This document shows, one piece after another, positions 1-8,835 of a DNA stretch of 34,416 nucleotides. Made by a program: the position numbers and the translations under genes. The stretch covers positions 1 through 34,416 of IMG/VR virus record IMGVR_UViG_3300034190_000562. One strand, 5' to 3'. A model generated the notes under the pieces. That model did not search any database and was not told the DNA's origin. It saw nothing but the letters and a program-made list of their open reading frames with translations. Source of the stretch: a virus. The number at the start of each line of letters is the position of its first letter. The first letter of the stretch is position 1.

Positions 1-165
1 AACACCTCAGCGGAATACTCAGGGGGTGTCTTTGTAAACAAAGGTTCAGTACATACCAACGGCTCAGGAGTATCAGCTAGTATTGGTGTTGAGAGTACTA
101 TTGACGGTAGTCCGTTTTCTATACAAACAATTGATATACACGCTCTATTAGGGAGAATGATTTAA
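1..165 (+). CDS. C-terminal end of a truncated upstream gene, probably tail/virion protein
   Basis: An open frame enters from the left edge and runs 54 codons to a TAA at 163-165. The piece is rich in Gly, Ser, Thr and Val and ends in ALLGRMI, which fits the beta-rich end of a structural protein. The stop directly abuts the ATG of the next tail gene at 166, so both are probably in the same late operon. Its start lies outside the window. The tail gene cut at the right edge cannot be joined to it as the window stands, because the junction would create an immediate stop codon. Function is unknown; a virion role is inferred only from position. Confidence 0.7.
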   Translation, partial: NTSAEYSGGVFVNKGSVHTNGSGVSASIGVESTIDGSPFSIQTIDIHALLGRMI

Positions 166-1242
166 ATGTCCAACTACACACAAAGTACAAACTTTACAGC
201 TAAGGATTCCCTTCCTTCAGGCGATGCCGCTAAGAAAGTAAAAGGTGTTGACTTCGACGGAGAGTTCGGGCCTATCGCTACTGCCGTTGCGACCAAGGTT
301 GACAAGACTGGCGCAACAATGACTGGTAATCTCGACTTCGGCGACGACCACCGACTACGTTTAGGTGCGGGTAATGATTTACAGGTCTGGCATGACGGAA
401 GCCACTCGTACATATCTGATATAGGCACAGGCGAGTTACGCATAGGCGCTGCTGATAGTATTCGCCTGATGAATGCAGACTTTACTAAGACGGCTCTGTT
501 ACTTTCAACATTAGGCACTGGCGCAGGTACAGCCTACCTTATGTTTGACAATAACTCTAAACTAGCAACAACCAACACAGGCATAGACGTTACCGGAACA
601 GTAGTGTCGGACGGACTTACTGTTGATGGCGCTAGTACCACAAAAACTTTAGTAGTAGACAACAGTGCTAACGGTGTCGTGCAAGAGTTTAAACTAGGAG
701 GTACTGTTTGTGGTGGAGTACGTACAACAGTTTCAGGAGGCATCCCTGACATTACTTTAGGTAATGATGTTGTAGGTTTACGTTTTGTACGAGCAGCCGG
801 AGGAGCCAGTGCTAACATCTCCCCTACCAGTGTTGCTGACAACAGCGCACAGGACGACTTAATTGACTTAGGTCGTAGTGCTGCTCGTTTTGACGACATC
901 TTCGCAACTAACGGTACAATCAACACCTCTGACGCTACTGAAAAGCAGAGCATTGAGGAACTAACTGAGGCAGAGATTCGTGTAGCTCAGACTTGTAAAG
1001 GCTTGGTACGTAAGTTCAAGTGGAACTCAGCGGTAGAGAAGAAAGGAATTGAGGGAGCTAGGTATCACTTTGGTGTTATGGCTCAGGACGTACAGGCAGC
1101 GTTTGCAAGCGAAGGACTCAGCGCGGAAGACTACGGCGTGTTTGTTAGTGAGACATGGACAAACGAAGCAGGTGCAGAACAAACAAGACTCGGTGTACGT
1201 TACACTGAATTATTAGCGTTTATTATCGGAGGATTAGTTTAA
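166..1242 (+). CDS. Tail fibre/appendage protein with C-terminal S74 intramolecular chaperone
   Basis: The protein has 358 aa. The N-terminal part (to about residue 60) has the MSNYTQSTNF...AKDSLPSG...KVKG pattern common at the start of podophage tail appendage proteins. A repetitive beta-rich middle follows. From about residue 254 to the end it resembles the Peptidase_S74 chaperone domain of endosialidase-type tailspikes. The Ser-Asp motif TSDATEKQ places the likely autocleavage Ser at 255 and the partner Lys at 260. In this family the chaperone trimerises the fibre and then cuts itself off. The start ATG abuts the previous stop, and the stop overlaps the next start (TAATG). The fold assignment is good; the receptor target is unknown. 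Confidence 0.82.
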   Translation: MSNYTQSTNFTAKDSLPSGDAAKKVKGVDFDGEFGPIATAVATKVDKTGATMTGNLDFGDDHRLRLGAGNDLQVWHDGSHSYISDIGTGELRIGAADSIRLMNADFTKTALLLSTLGTGAGTAYLMFDNNSKLATTNTGIDVTGTVVSDGLTVDGASTTKTLVVDNSANGVVQEFKLGGTVCGGVRTTVSGGIPDITLGNDVVGLRFVRAAGGASANISPTSVADNSAQDDLIDLGRSAARFDDIFATNGTINTSDATEKQSIEELTEAEIRVAQTCKGLVRKFKWNSAVEKKGIEGARYHFGVMAQDVQAAFASEGLSAEDYGVFVSETWTNEAGAEQTRLGVRYTELLAFIIGGLV

Positions 1243-2102
1243 TGGGGTTTCTTTCAGATTTAGTAGGAGGCGGTGCTGCTTATTACGCAGGTAAAGAAGG
1301 CATCAGTGACGCAGAGGCAGCAGGAGCGGCAGGCTTAGCTGTTGGTCAAGAGCTAGGTACTACAGCCGCAGGTATGGCTGAGTTTAAACCTTACACAGTT
1401 ACAAGTAATTTAGCTGACGCTTACACAGACGCGCAGGGTGGACTAGACTTACAACTGTCTGCTGAAGAACAAGCACGACAAAACCAGTACTTAGGTCAAG
1501 CACAAAGTATGTTTGGTGGTCTTAGTGGTGACGTTGCCGGAGGTTCACAGGCTATCTATGAACAGATGAGAGCCGCACAGCGCCCTGAAGAAGAACGTCA
1601 AAGACTACAGATGCAGGAAGGTTTGTTCCGAGGCGGTCGTGGCGGGTTACAGAGCAATATGTTTGGTGGAGGTAATGCTGAGACATTCGGCGCTGAGCAA
1701 GCACGTCAGGAAGCTATGCTTAACGCTCAGATAGCGGCACGTAATCAGTTTGGAACAGAGCAGCAGAATATGTTACAATCTGCTCAAGGACTACAGACAG
1801 CAGGTTATAACCCACAGGAACAGGCTATTGGTTTGTTTGGTGCGGCAGCTACTCCTGCTTCTTTTGCTGATGCAGCGCGTAGACAGCAAGGTTCTTTGTA
1901 CGGTCAGGCCGGTTTAGGTGGTTTAGAAGGCTTTATGGAAGGACAGAAACAAGCTAATGAGCTACGTCAGATTCAGATGCAAGGTATCCTTAACGCAGCT
2001 TCTGGTTATGTCAACCCTGTAACAGGGGAACGCAGCGAGGGAATGTTTGATGATGTTCTCGATTCGATAGGCAGCAAAGTTGGCGGCTGGTTAGGAATTT
2101 AA
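1242..2102 (+). CDS. Putative internal virion (DNA-ejection) protein, small subunit
   Basis: The protein has 286 aa and is dominated by Gly, Ala and Gln. An N-terminal Gly/Ala-rich amphipathic stretch (MGFLSDLVGGGAAYYAG to about residue 45) is followed by long Gln/Ala-rich helices. There is no signal peptide and no enzyme motif. It is translationally coupled to the tail-fibre gene (TAATG at 1240-1244) and is the first of three consecutive genes placed like the internal core proteins of T7-like phages (gp14-gp15-gp16), which leave the head and form a channel across the cell envelope. The role is inferred from composition, order and size gradient (286, 520, 683 aa), not from recognisable homology. 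Confidence 0.55.
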   Translation: MGFLSDLVGGGAAYYAGKEGISDAEAAGAAGLAVGQELGTTAAGMAEFKPYTVTSNLADAYTDAQGGLDLQLSAEEQARQNQYLGQAQSMFGGLSGDVAGGSQAIYEQMRAAQRPEEERQRLQMQEGLFRGGRGGLQSNMFGGGNAETFGAEQARQEAMLNAQIAARNQFGTEQQNMLQSAQGLQTAGYNPQEQAIGLFGAAATPASFADAARRQQGSLYGQAGLGGLEGFMEGQKQANELRQIQMQGILNAASGYVNPVTGERSEGMFDDVLDSIGSKVGGWLGI

Positions 2103-2121
2103 TTAATAGGAGATAAAGATA

Positions 2122-3684
2122 ATGGCACAAACAGATTTAACTGGCCTTCTTACAGGCGTAGGACGCTCACCTATTAGTCCTATGGCAGGTATGAACAGAG
2201 AAGGTCGTATGGCTCAAAGAGCGCAGGGATTTGCTGATAGAACGACACGCGGGATGTTAAGCGTAGCAGGCAAAGACCCGCGTACTCTAGGTCAACAAGC
2301 TCAAGCGGCTCTGGCAGAGCTAGACATTAACAATCCTGACCACCAACCTAAAATCATGGAGATTGTTAAGCGTGTTGACCCAGCCCGTGCGGCACAGATT
2401 CAGGCTCAGATTGGAATACAGCAGAAAGAGCGTGATACGGAAGGTAAAGCGAAGACTAAAGCAGCAGCACAGCGTACACAGTTTGCTGCTTACTTGGACA
2501 AAACTTACCCTGAGTTAGACTTGGGGGCGCTTGCTGAAGCAGGAACAATTACTCCTCAGAATCTAAAAGATTTCCTACCTGCATTGACTAAACAAGGCGA
2601 CAGGTATAAGGTAGTAGGTAGCAGTGTTTTCGACACAGTGACTGAGAAGTTCATGGCAGGGCCAGCGGCTAAAGGCAACCCTAAAGACGACATACTCACT
2701 GTCAATGACAGACTATATAGCATATCAGCAGGTGATTTCATAACTGACTCTCCGACCGAGGAAAGTAAAAAGACTGAGGAAATGGTTACTTGGGAATACA
2801 TTAAATCAGCTAATGACGCTAAGGGCATTGAAACCCCAGACTTCTCAACGTGGCGTAAAAAGGAAGCAGATTACTCGAACAGGTCTCCACAACGTAAAGT
2901 ATATGATGACTTGGTTCGTTCTACTGAAGGAACTGGTAAAGAAATGCCTACTTACAATGACTGGTTTGAAGCGCAGAAGAAAGCTGACACAACAGTCGTT
3001 AAAACAACTAACGCAGACACAGGTGTAGAGACCTCTTACCTTATCAACAGCGGAACAGGCGACAGAATTGCTAATTTAGGAATTACTGGAATGCCTACGT
3101 TGAGTATTCAGAAGAACGAAGACGATGGTACTTATCAGCTATTCAACAGCTTAACTGGTTCTTTAGGCGACCCTGTGGAAACTGCCGCCTCTGCCGCTAT
3201 TAAGCAGAAGAAGTTTTATAAGACTTACTCAGCTATTCAGGAACTTGATGCTACCATGGGTATCCTTGGTGAAGCTAAAGAACTGAGAGAAAATAAAGTT
3301 GCTTTAGGGGGTGTAGGTTACGTCTTAGGTAAAGCTCTTCCCATGACTGATGCAAGAGAACTCGCAAGTAAGGTTGACACTATCCAAGCCAATCTAGCTT
3401 TCGACGAGTTGGAGAAAATGCGTAAAAACTCCCCTACAGGTGGAGCATTAGGTCAGGTAACTGAGATGGAACTTAGATTACTTAAGAGTGCTATTTCTGG
3501 ACTTGACCCTGCATTAGGTGTTGATGCGTTTAACGGCCAAGTAAAGTTAATCAAACAAAGTTACGACAGGTTTAAGTTAGCACTTATCGGTGAAGGTGAT
3601 TATCGTGTTGTAGACGGTGAGTATTTCATTAAAGCTCCTGACGGTACTATTTACAATGTAGGAACAGTTGGAGGAAAACTATAG
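2122..3684 (+). CDS. Putative internal virion (DNA-ejection) protein, middle subunit
   Basis: The protein has 520 aa and is soluble and mostly helical. Residues 1-110 are rich in Ala, Gln and Arg. The middle, about 185-300, is charged with beta-type segments. A helical C-terminal part, about 360-490, includes KVDTIQANLAFDELEKMRKN. It has no membrane segment and no recognised catalytic motif. The start ATG has an AGGAG Shine-Dalgarno sequence (2108-2112), and the TAG stop overlaps the GTG start of the next gene. Position between two other putative ejection proteins suggests the equivalent of T7 gp15. A structural search would be needed to confirm this. I do not recognise the family with certainty. 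Confidence 0.5.
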   Translation: MAQTDLTGLLTGVGRSPISPMAGMNREGRMAQRAQGFADRTTRGMLSVAGKDPRTLGQQAQAALAELDINNPDHQPKIMEIVKRVDPARAAQIQAQIGIQQKERDTEGKAKTKAAAQRTQFAAYLDKTYPELDLGALAEAGTITPQNLKDFLPALTKQGDRYKVVGSSVFDTVTEKFMAGPAAKGNPKDDILTVNDRLYSISAGDFITDSPTEESKKTEEMVTWEYIKSANDAKGIETPDFSTWRKKEADYSNRSPQRKVYDDLVRSTEGTGKEMPTYNDWFEAQKKADTTVVKTTNADTGVETSYLINSGTGDRIANLGITGMPTLSIQKNEDDGTYQLFNSLTGSLGDPVETAASAAIKQKKFYKTYSAIQELDATMGILGEAKELRENKVALGGVGYVLGKALPMTDARELASKVDTIQANLAFDELEKMRKNSPTGGALGQVTEMELRLLKSAISGLDPALGVDAFNGQVKLIKQSYDRFKLALIGEGDYRVVDGEYFIKAPDGTIYNVGTVGGKL

Positions 3685-5735
3685 TGGCTACTACACAGTA
3701 CGGACAGGTTGTTGACCCTGATAAGTTGACTCAGGTACGTGGTTTGTTTGATTCGGAGCCTACCACTGCTGACGTTACCCCTCCACGCCCACAACTAGAT
3801 GCTAACCAAAAAGCAACCAACTCTCAGGTAGGAGGTGTAGGTTTAACAAGCGGAAGAGTTACCGACGAAAATCTATTAGCTGAGTTGAACAAGTCTTTTG
3901 CAACACAGATTAAAGGCGGTCGTCAGCAGATACTAAGTAAAGTTGATAAGCCAGAATCAGACAAACCTTCGTGGGCAGACTGGGTAGCGCCTTCTCTGAG
4001 CATCAGTTCTTCCTTAGCGGTAGGTATTCCCGCTGCTAGGGCAGGTGCAGTTGCAGGCGCTCCTTTCATCCCTCCGTATGGGTCTGCTATAGGTGCTACG
4101 GCGTTTGGTCTGGCGGCTACACTGCCTTTAGTGTTTGGTAGCGAGTATGCGGGAAACGCTGTTGAGGACTTAGTAGAAGGTCGTGAGTTCAACCCTGACA
4201 GAGCTTTTCAGGAAGCAATGGATGCAGCACAAACCGATGCTATTATTCAGATAGCGTTACCCGTTATAGGTACAGGCGCTAAGACAGTATACACTGGCGG
4301 TAAGAAACTTCTGACAGGTAAGGCAGGTTTAACGGACGATGCTATTGAGGAAGTAGTCGATTTTCAGGCCAGATTGAAGGAGTATGACCCTGATTTAACA
4401 TTGACTCCTGCGGCAGCTAGTCGAGGTAAGAAAACCTACGCTACACAGATTGCCCGTGTTTCTCAGTTGTCTAAAAGGACTGTAGAGCGTTTGCTCACTG
4501 GTTACGACAAGTATATGGGCGCGCAGTTAAACGAGGTTATAACTAAGTTTAAAGGTGCTACGCCTTTTGAACAAGGGGAAGCGTTACAGACTTTTATACA
4601 ACAGTCAAAAATGGCTATTGACGACATTGTTGACCCTATATACAAGAATATAGACAAACTGGGTAAGGGTGTTATTGTTGACCCTGCACAGGCGGGTATG
4701 GACTTAGCCAAACAGTTCAAGAAAAAGCACAGAGGTAAGTCAGTTACCGACCCTGAGACTGGAAGAACTACTGTTAGGAGTGCATACCCTACAGAAGCTA
4801 CGGCTTCAGCAGTTGCACGTTTACGTAACTTACCTTCTGACTTAAACTTCTATGAAGCACATAAAAGATTGTCTGAAGCTAAGAAACGCCTGTACAACGC
4901 TAACAAGTCTACTACTAAGGATAGTGACCTTGTAGAGGTGTTGGGTGCTGAAGTTGATATGTACGCGAAGGTAATGAAAGAAGCGTCTGATACTTTAAGT
5001 CCTGCATTACGTAAAGAGTACGAAGAGGTTACAAACTTCTACAGCAAGTCCAGAGATGTTGTAACAGCTTCTTTCCTTGATAAGGCTGTTAAGGTACTCG
5101 ACCCGTCACAGATAGGCGCTATGCTTACTAAGGACGGTTTAGAAGTGCCAGTAAGTCAGATAAAAAACCTTAAAAAACTTGCTGCTGAGTTAAAATCTAA
5201 ATTACCTAAAGGTTCGACTGTAAAAGGTTTAGATGATGACCCTCTGTCCGGTATAAGGAAAGGCTATCTTGAGCAGATGTTTAAACTAGGAGGGGAAGGA
5301 GGACAAAGCAGTCTAGCTAAGTTCCAGAAAAAACTACAGGAACCTAAGTTTAAAGCTACGTTTGACGCTTTGTTTGAAGGAACTCCCGTCGCTAAGAACA
5401 TGGATAGAATGCTTAAAGATTTAGACATCTTAGAGAACATCAATAAAGCAGGAGGAGGTATGCAGTTATCCGTGGCGGGTGCTGAGTACGGTGTAGCTAA
5501 AGGTACTAATCCTAATATCTTGGCAAGCCTACGAGACTTAATTCCTTCGTTTATGGCAAAGAGGGCGATTAAGCAAAAGAATGTAGACAAGCTGATTAAC
5601 ATGATTAAAGCAGCAACGGAAGCTGAAAGAAGAGGTGTTAAACTGTCGCCTAGCTATGCTATGGAACTAAATAACCTACTAGGTGTTATTAAGGTAGGTC
5701 AGGGTGTAGGAGCGGCTTCAGGCACTATGGACTAA
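3684..5735 (+). CDS. Putative internal virion protein, large subunit with membrane-inserting segment
   Basis: The protein has 683 aa with a GTG start overlapping the previous stop (TAGTG). Residues about 101-157 form a long Ala/Gly-rich hydrophobic block (SLSISSSLAVG...AGAVAGAPFIPP...AFGLAATLPLVFG) that could cross a membrane as one or two hairpins. The rest is charged and helical, with Lys-rich coiled-coil-like stretches around 380-520. It is the largest and last gene of the late operon, just before a transcription terminator, the usual place for a T7 gp16-type ejection protein. No lytic transglycosylase motif is visible, unlike T7 gp16, so wall digestion would have to come from another protein. 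The function is inferred. Confidence 0.5.
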   Translation: MATTQYGQVVDPDKLTQVRGLFDSEPTTADVTPPRPQLDANQKATNSQVGGVGLTSGRVTDENLLAELNKSFATQIKGGRQQILSKVDKPESDKPSWADWVAPSLSISSSLAVGIPAARAGAVAGAPFIPPYGSAIGATAFGLAATLPLVFGSEYAGNAVEDLVEGREFNPDRAFQEAMDAAQTDAIIQIALPVIGTGAKTVYTGGKKLLTGKAGLTDDAIEEVVDFQARLKEYDPDLTLTPAAASRGKKTYATQIARVSQLSKRTVERLLTGYDKYMGAQLNEVITKFKGATPFEQGEALQTFIQQSKMAIDDIVDPIYKNIDKLGKGVIVDPAQAGMDLAKQFKKKHRGKSVTDPETGRTTVRSAYPTEATASAVARLRNLPSDLNFYEAHKRLSEAKKRLYNANKSTTKDSDLVEVLGAEVDMYAKVMKEASDTLSPALRKEYEEVTNFYSKSRDVVTASFLDKAVKVLDPSQIGAMLTKDGLEVPVSQIKNLKKLAAELKSKLPKGSTVKGLDDDPLSGIRKGYLEQMFKLGGEGGQSSLAKFQKKLQEPKFKATFDALFEGTPVAKNMDRMLKDLDILENINKAGGGMQLSVAGAEYGVAKGTNPNILASLRDLIPSFMAKRAIKQKNVDKLINMIKAATEAERRGVKLSPSYAMELNNLLGVIKVGQGVGAASGTMD

Positions 5736-5747
5736 AACAGTAGACGT

Positions 5748-5772
5748 AAAAAAGGGGGTCGCAATGACCCCC
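5748..5772 (-). terminator. Rho-independent terminator between convergent operons
   Basis: A perfect 7-bp stem, GGGGGTC (5754-5760) with GACCCCC (5766-5772), encloses a 5-nt loop. On the minus strand it is followed by six U residues (complement of A 5748-5753), a textbook intrinsic terminator for the leftward operon ending with the reductase at 5826. On the plus strand the downstream U-tract is poor, so rightward termination would be weaker. The rest of the 90-bp gap (5736-5825) shows nothing else. Confidence 0.85.
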
Positions 5773-5825
5773 AAGTTTACATTTAGTTGAGTTTAGGTAG
5801 TTTAGCGCCTTATATTGGCACTTAT

Positions 5826-7706
5826 CTAAACTATTTCACAAGCACCTCCGGTACACGCTAGTTCCTGTGAGCCGGTGGTGTTATCTTCCTGCTCAAAGTA
5901 TTGCAGGTCATTCCAGTTAATATCTTTAGGCATTGATGCTAGTAGTTTATCATATTCCTCAGCACTGATGTCCTCATAAGGAGCTTGTTGATACGTATGT
6001 TCACTTACTGGCAACAAACTAATACCACTACACAAGTCAAAGTTATCCCATATCCACTGAGCTACCTGAAGGAACTCGCTGTCAGTGTAGTATACTGTGA
6101 TACTTGGCTTATGCTCACACCAACTATTCTGGTACATCTTCCAAAGTTCTAGCTGATGCATTGCACCTACGTCACTGACTGTCACACTGGTCGCCGGTGC
6201 CTTGACAGGGAAACTAAACACTGACGAAGACTCAGACATCACATCGTCCTCTACAGGGAACCCTGCTGTCTTCATAAAGACTGCTAAGGGGTCTTTCTTG
6301 TCCGAACGTACACGTCTAATGTAATGCTTAGAGAAGCGAGGATGGATGCCACTAGCACTATCGACAAGCTGAGAAACAGTACCACTCGGCTTAACAGCAG
6401 TAACGGCAGTAGACTGATTGATACCAAGCTTCTTTGCCCACTTCTTATTCGTTGCAATAGCGACATCTCGTACAGCCTCCAACACTACTTCACAATGCGG
6501 TGAGTTAGGTGTGCTTAACAGTTTGTTGTCCATGATACCTGTCATGCTTACGCCTAGCAACGCCTCTTCCTCTGTGTTCTTCTTCCAGATGTTACGTAAG
6601 TATCTGAAGTCAGTCAAGGTAGCCTGTAGTGTGCCAATGATGGCTGCTACTTCCGCCTTAGCTTTCAACGTCTCTTCCGTGTCATCCTCTCGTACCACTA
6701 TCTCTGACAAGTTGCAGAACTGATTGCTCCGTAGGATAATCTCTGAGCAAGGGTTAGTACCGAAGTCCTGATTAGGGTCACGACGACCATTCCTAGCTGC
6801 AATCTTCTGTGCTGCTACACGACTAAACAAACCACGTTCACCTGACTTAGACTCATATAGTGTCTGCATCTCATTAAGGAAAGCCTCGAAGTCTGGCTTC
6901 TCTGTGTACGCTACGCTGTTGTTAGCCAGTCTACGGTGTCCGTCGTTCTCCCACCATGCACCTGACTTAGCCTTAGCCATCCGTCCGTCTGACAAGTTGG
7001 AGAGGCTGATTAGTGCTGAGCGTCTAACGCCACCTACGACTACAATGTCAGCTATCTTACAAACTACATCGTGACACTCAATGGATGTCAGCTTGCGTCC
7101 TGCCGCGTTACGGAACACAGCAACACAGAAGTGAAACAACTCGTCCAAAGGAGCAGAGCCTGACGCTCGACCACCAAATGTCTCTAGTCTTGCACCTGCG
7201 GGTCGTACACCTGACATATCCCACTTAGGTATCTTACCTGCGTACAGCATAGCGATAAGCTCACGGAACGCTGATGCCCAACCCACCTTACTATCACCCA
7301 CCACAATTGTTGTGTCTGACTTGTGGAATGTCTCTGCGACTACTGGTAGCTTGGTAATGAAGTTACGTTCAACACTGAACCCTACACCTGTACCGCACAT
7401 AAGCACGTACATAAGCTCATCAAAGCTACGTGGTGAGTCAATGGCTAGGTAACTACAGTTAAAGCCTGCTACGTTATCCTTATCTAGTGCCACACCGGCA
7501 GTCATAAGACAGCGCATTGACGGCATGACTTCTAGGTTCAGGATAGAGTTGTACAGTTTCTTGGCCACCTTGCTGTCAATCTGTCCACGTTCTGTCCAAA
7601 AATCGACATATCGTTGTACTGTCTCCTCCCATGTCTCACGACGGCCTTCTTCCTTCATCCATCGTGCGTAACGTGACTTGTGTATAAACTGTTGGTACTT
7701 ATCCAT
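5826..7706 (-). CDS. nrdJ: Class II adenosylcobalamin-dependent ribonucleoside-triphosphate reductase
   Basis: The 626-aa enzyme reduces ribonucleotides to deoxyribonucleotides using a radical made from adenosylcobalamin. With the start at 7706, the conserved residues are Cys84 (GFNCSYL), Cys320 and Glu322 (NPCSEI), Cys331 (QFCNLSE), and the C-terminal redox pair Cys618/Cys623 (CTGGAC). The 11-residue spacing between Cys320 and Cys331 and the C-x4-C tail match the monomeric Lactobacillus-type RTPR, although the protein is shorter than that enzyme (about 740 aa). The frame is open six codons further upstream, but the ATG at 7706 is preferred: it overlaps the previous stop (TAATG) and has GGAG seven bases upstream. 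It is the last gene of the leftward operon. It implies that the host makes or imports cobalamin. Confidence 0.95.
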   Translation of the reverse strand: MDKYQQFIHKSRYARWMKEEGRRETWEETVQRYVDFWTERGQIDSKVAKKLYNSILNLEVMPSMRCLMTAGVALDKDNVAGFNCSYLAIDSPRSFDELMYVLMCGTGVGFSVERNFITKLPVVAETFHKSDTTIVVGDSKVGWASAFRELIAMLYAGKIPKWDMSGVRPAGARLETFGGRASGSAPLDELFHFCVAVFRNAAGRKLTSIECHDVVCKIADIVVVGGVRRSALISLSNLSDGRMAKAKSGAWWENDGHRRLANNSVAYTEKPDFEAFLNEMQTLYESKSGERGLFSRVAAQKIAARNGRRDPNQDFGTNPCSEIILRSNQFCNLSEIVVREDDTEETLKAKAEVAAIIGTLQATLTDFRYLRNIWKKNTEEEALLGVSMTGIMDNKLLSTPNSPHCEVVLEAVRDVAIATNKKWAKKLGINQSTAVTAVKPSGTVSQLVDSASGIHPRFSKHYIRRVRSDKKDPLAVFMKTAGFPVEDDVMSESSSVFSFPVKAPATSVTVSDVGAMHQLELWKMYQNSWCEHKPSITVYYTDSEFLQVAQWIWDNFDLCSGISLLPVSEHTYQQAPYEDISAEEYDKLLASMPKDINWNDLQYFEQEDNTTGSQELACTGGACEIV

Positions 7707-7858
7707 TAACCTTCTCCGTTGCAAGCGTCACACGGTACATATAATTGATGTGCTTTTTCACACTCAGGGTCGAAACCTAGTAAGCCTGAGCCGTGACAAG
7801 CGGTACATCCCTCTATTAAGTCGCCACCTTCGTCTAGTATTTTATACCAATCAGTCAT
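7706..7858 (-). CDS. Small zinc-finger-like protein with DnaJ-type CxxCxGxG motifs
   Basis: The protein has 50 aa. Two Cys pairs, CTACHGSG and CDACNGEG, follow the CxxCxGxG pattern of DnaJ zinc-binding repeats, so one zinc ion is probably held between them. The ATG at 7858 is chosen over an upstream in-frame start because the upstream part is the Lys-rich end of the neighbouring gene read in another frame. Its stop overlaps the reductase start (TAATG), so the two are translationally coupled. The role is unknown: it could be a redox or chaperone helper, or a protein-binding finger. Confidence 0.75.
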   Translation of the reverse strand: MTDWYKILDEGGDLIEGCTACHGSGLLGFDPECEKAHQLYVPCDACNGEG

Positions 7859-7991
7859 TCTTCTTTTTATCCTTATCTTGTTTGTCTTTGTTCTTCTGCT
7901 TACCGAAGATAGCATCGAAGTTGTTCTCAAACTTCTTCTTGTCAGTAGGTCTGACCCCTGAACCTTTACCGCCGTGTGTCTGCCCTTGCAT
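7851..7991 (-). CDS. Conserved small basic phage protein (46 aa)
   Basis: The 46-aa protein begins with a glycine-rich HGGKGSGVRPTD segment, continues with KKKFENNFDAIFGK, and ends in an alternating Lys/Asp tail. The GKGSxxRPT...FxxNFDxIFG pattern is recurrent in podophages near replication and nucleotide-metabolism genes, where it is of unknown function. The gene is coupled at both ends: its ATG overlaps the stop of the DUF3310 gene (TAATG) and its TGA lies 8 bases inside the next gene. The coding sequence is supported by that coupling and by the recognisable motif. Confidence 0.75.
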   Translation of the reverse strand: MQGQTHGGKGSGVRPTDKKKFENNFDAIFGKQKNKDKQDKDKKKND

Positions 7992-8329
7992 TACGACACC
8001 TCCTTAATAAGTTTGTTTAAGTACCAACCTGCTTTCTCTAAGTCCTCTGAGGCTTTACCTTTGTAGTCGTAGCGCCACAGGTACTTCATGGTGTTGCCCT
8101 TTAGGTATCCTTTGAACGCTTCCGATGACATAGACTCTTGGATGGCTTCAATACATTCTATGTTACCAGTGTTGTAGTGTTGTGGGTTATTCACAGGGTC
8201 TGGGTCAGGGATTGACGGATACTCTAACTGGTCTTTCCTGAAGTCATACTTAAACTCTTCGTCTGCCATGGCTTTGTATTTTTCCTGTAGTTTGTTCCAC
8301 ATCTCTGGTGTTGCTTCATTAATACTCAT
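7991..8329 (-). CDS. DUF3310 protein (T7 gp1.7-like)
   Basis: The 112-aa protein has the DUF3310 signature: NNPQHYNTGNIECIEAI, then FKGYLKGNTMKYLWRYDYKGKASEDLEKAGWYLNKL. The family includes the C-terminal part of T7 gp1.7, a nucleotide kinase, but short stand-alone members have not been proved to be kinases, and no Walker motif is seen. An upstream in-frame TTG at 8335 was rejected because its spacing to the GAGG is only three bases; the ATG at 8329 has nine. Neighbours (reductase, nucleases) fit a role in nucleotide supply or in degrading host DNA for reuse. Confidence 0.85.
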   Translation of the reverse strand: MSINEATPEMWNKLQEKYKAMADEEFKYDFRKDQLEYPSIPDPDPVNNPQHYNTGNIECIEAIQESMSSEAFKGYLKGNTMKYLWRYDYKGKASEDLEKAGWYLNKLIKEVS

Positions 8330-8468
8330 CGCCAAGTACCTCTCTATATCTAATCAGTCTATCTTCAAATGCTTCCAACAGTTCCTCACTGTTAATCTCT
8401 AGCACTTCCAGTACCATTATCTCGTCGTGGTCACGTAGGAACGCTTCCTTGTATTCTTCAAACGACAT
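8319..8468 (-). CDS. Small acidic conserved phage protein (49 aa)
   Basis: The 49-aa acidic, helical protein contains VLEVLEINSEELLEAFEDRLIRY. This 'LEI-S-EELLEAF-DRI' pattern recurs in T7-like phages next to endonuclease I and DUF3310 genes. The ATG at 8468 has a GGGGGA Shine-Dalgarno sequence inside the end of the endonuclease gene, with an 11-nt overlap, and its TAA overlaps the start of the DUF3310 gene. No function is known. The conserved context and the ribosome site support it as a real gene. Confidence 0.75.
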   Translation of the reverse strand: MSFEEYKEAFLRDHDEIMVLEVLEINSEELLEAFEDRLIRYREVLGDEY

Positions 8469-8835
8469 CTTTATCCCCCACATATTCCAGTAACTTATCT
8501 ATTGTCTTAACAGTGTAGCACTTAAAGCCTTGCTTCTCGCACCACTGTCCCATTGTTAGCTTGCTACCCTTGCGTACCTTCTTGGTAGGGTCGGAGAGGA
8601 CAAACACTAACTCCCATTCTGGCATTGAGTCTCGGATGGCGGTGTACTTTTGTGTGTCGCCTACCCTGAAGTATCCCTTAGCCTCGATTAGTATTGCCTT
8701 CTCTTCATGTACAAAGTCCGGTACGTACTTCCTGTGTATGGTGTAGGGAAGCCTGTATGGTTCGTAAAGAAAGGTATCGTTTAACTTCTCATGTATCGCT
8801 GACTCTAATCCTGACCTGAATTTTAATTTACTCAT
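8458..8835 (-). CDS. Endonuclease I (Holliday-junction resolvase), T7 gp3-like
   Basis: The 125-aa enzyme cuts branched DNA and helps break host DNA. Features matching T7 endonuclease I are FRSGLE with Glu11, YEPYRLPY with Glu25, YVPDF with Asp40, and IEAKG with Glu51 and Lys53, which together form the PD-(D/E)XK catalytic set. A C-terminal MGQWCEKQGFK segment also aligns with the T7 protein. The length is slightly below the 149 aa of T7, with a shorter N-terminus. The start overlaps the exonuclease stop by four bases (ATGA). It probably works with the exonuclease encoded just upstream in the same operon. Confidence 0.92.
   Translation of the reverse strand: MSKLKFRSGLESAIHEKLNDTFLYEPYRLPYTIHRKYVPDFVHEEKAILIEAKGYFRVGDTQKYTAIRDSMPEWELVFVLSDPTKKVRKGSKLTMGQWCEKQGFKCYTVKTIDKLLEYVGDKDVV

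Noticed and set aside
534-953. 139-codon open frame on the minus strand inside the tail-fibre gene
   Set aside because: It is antisense to a recognisable S74 protein, has no ribosome site, and its composition is typical of a shadow frame.
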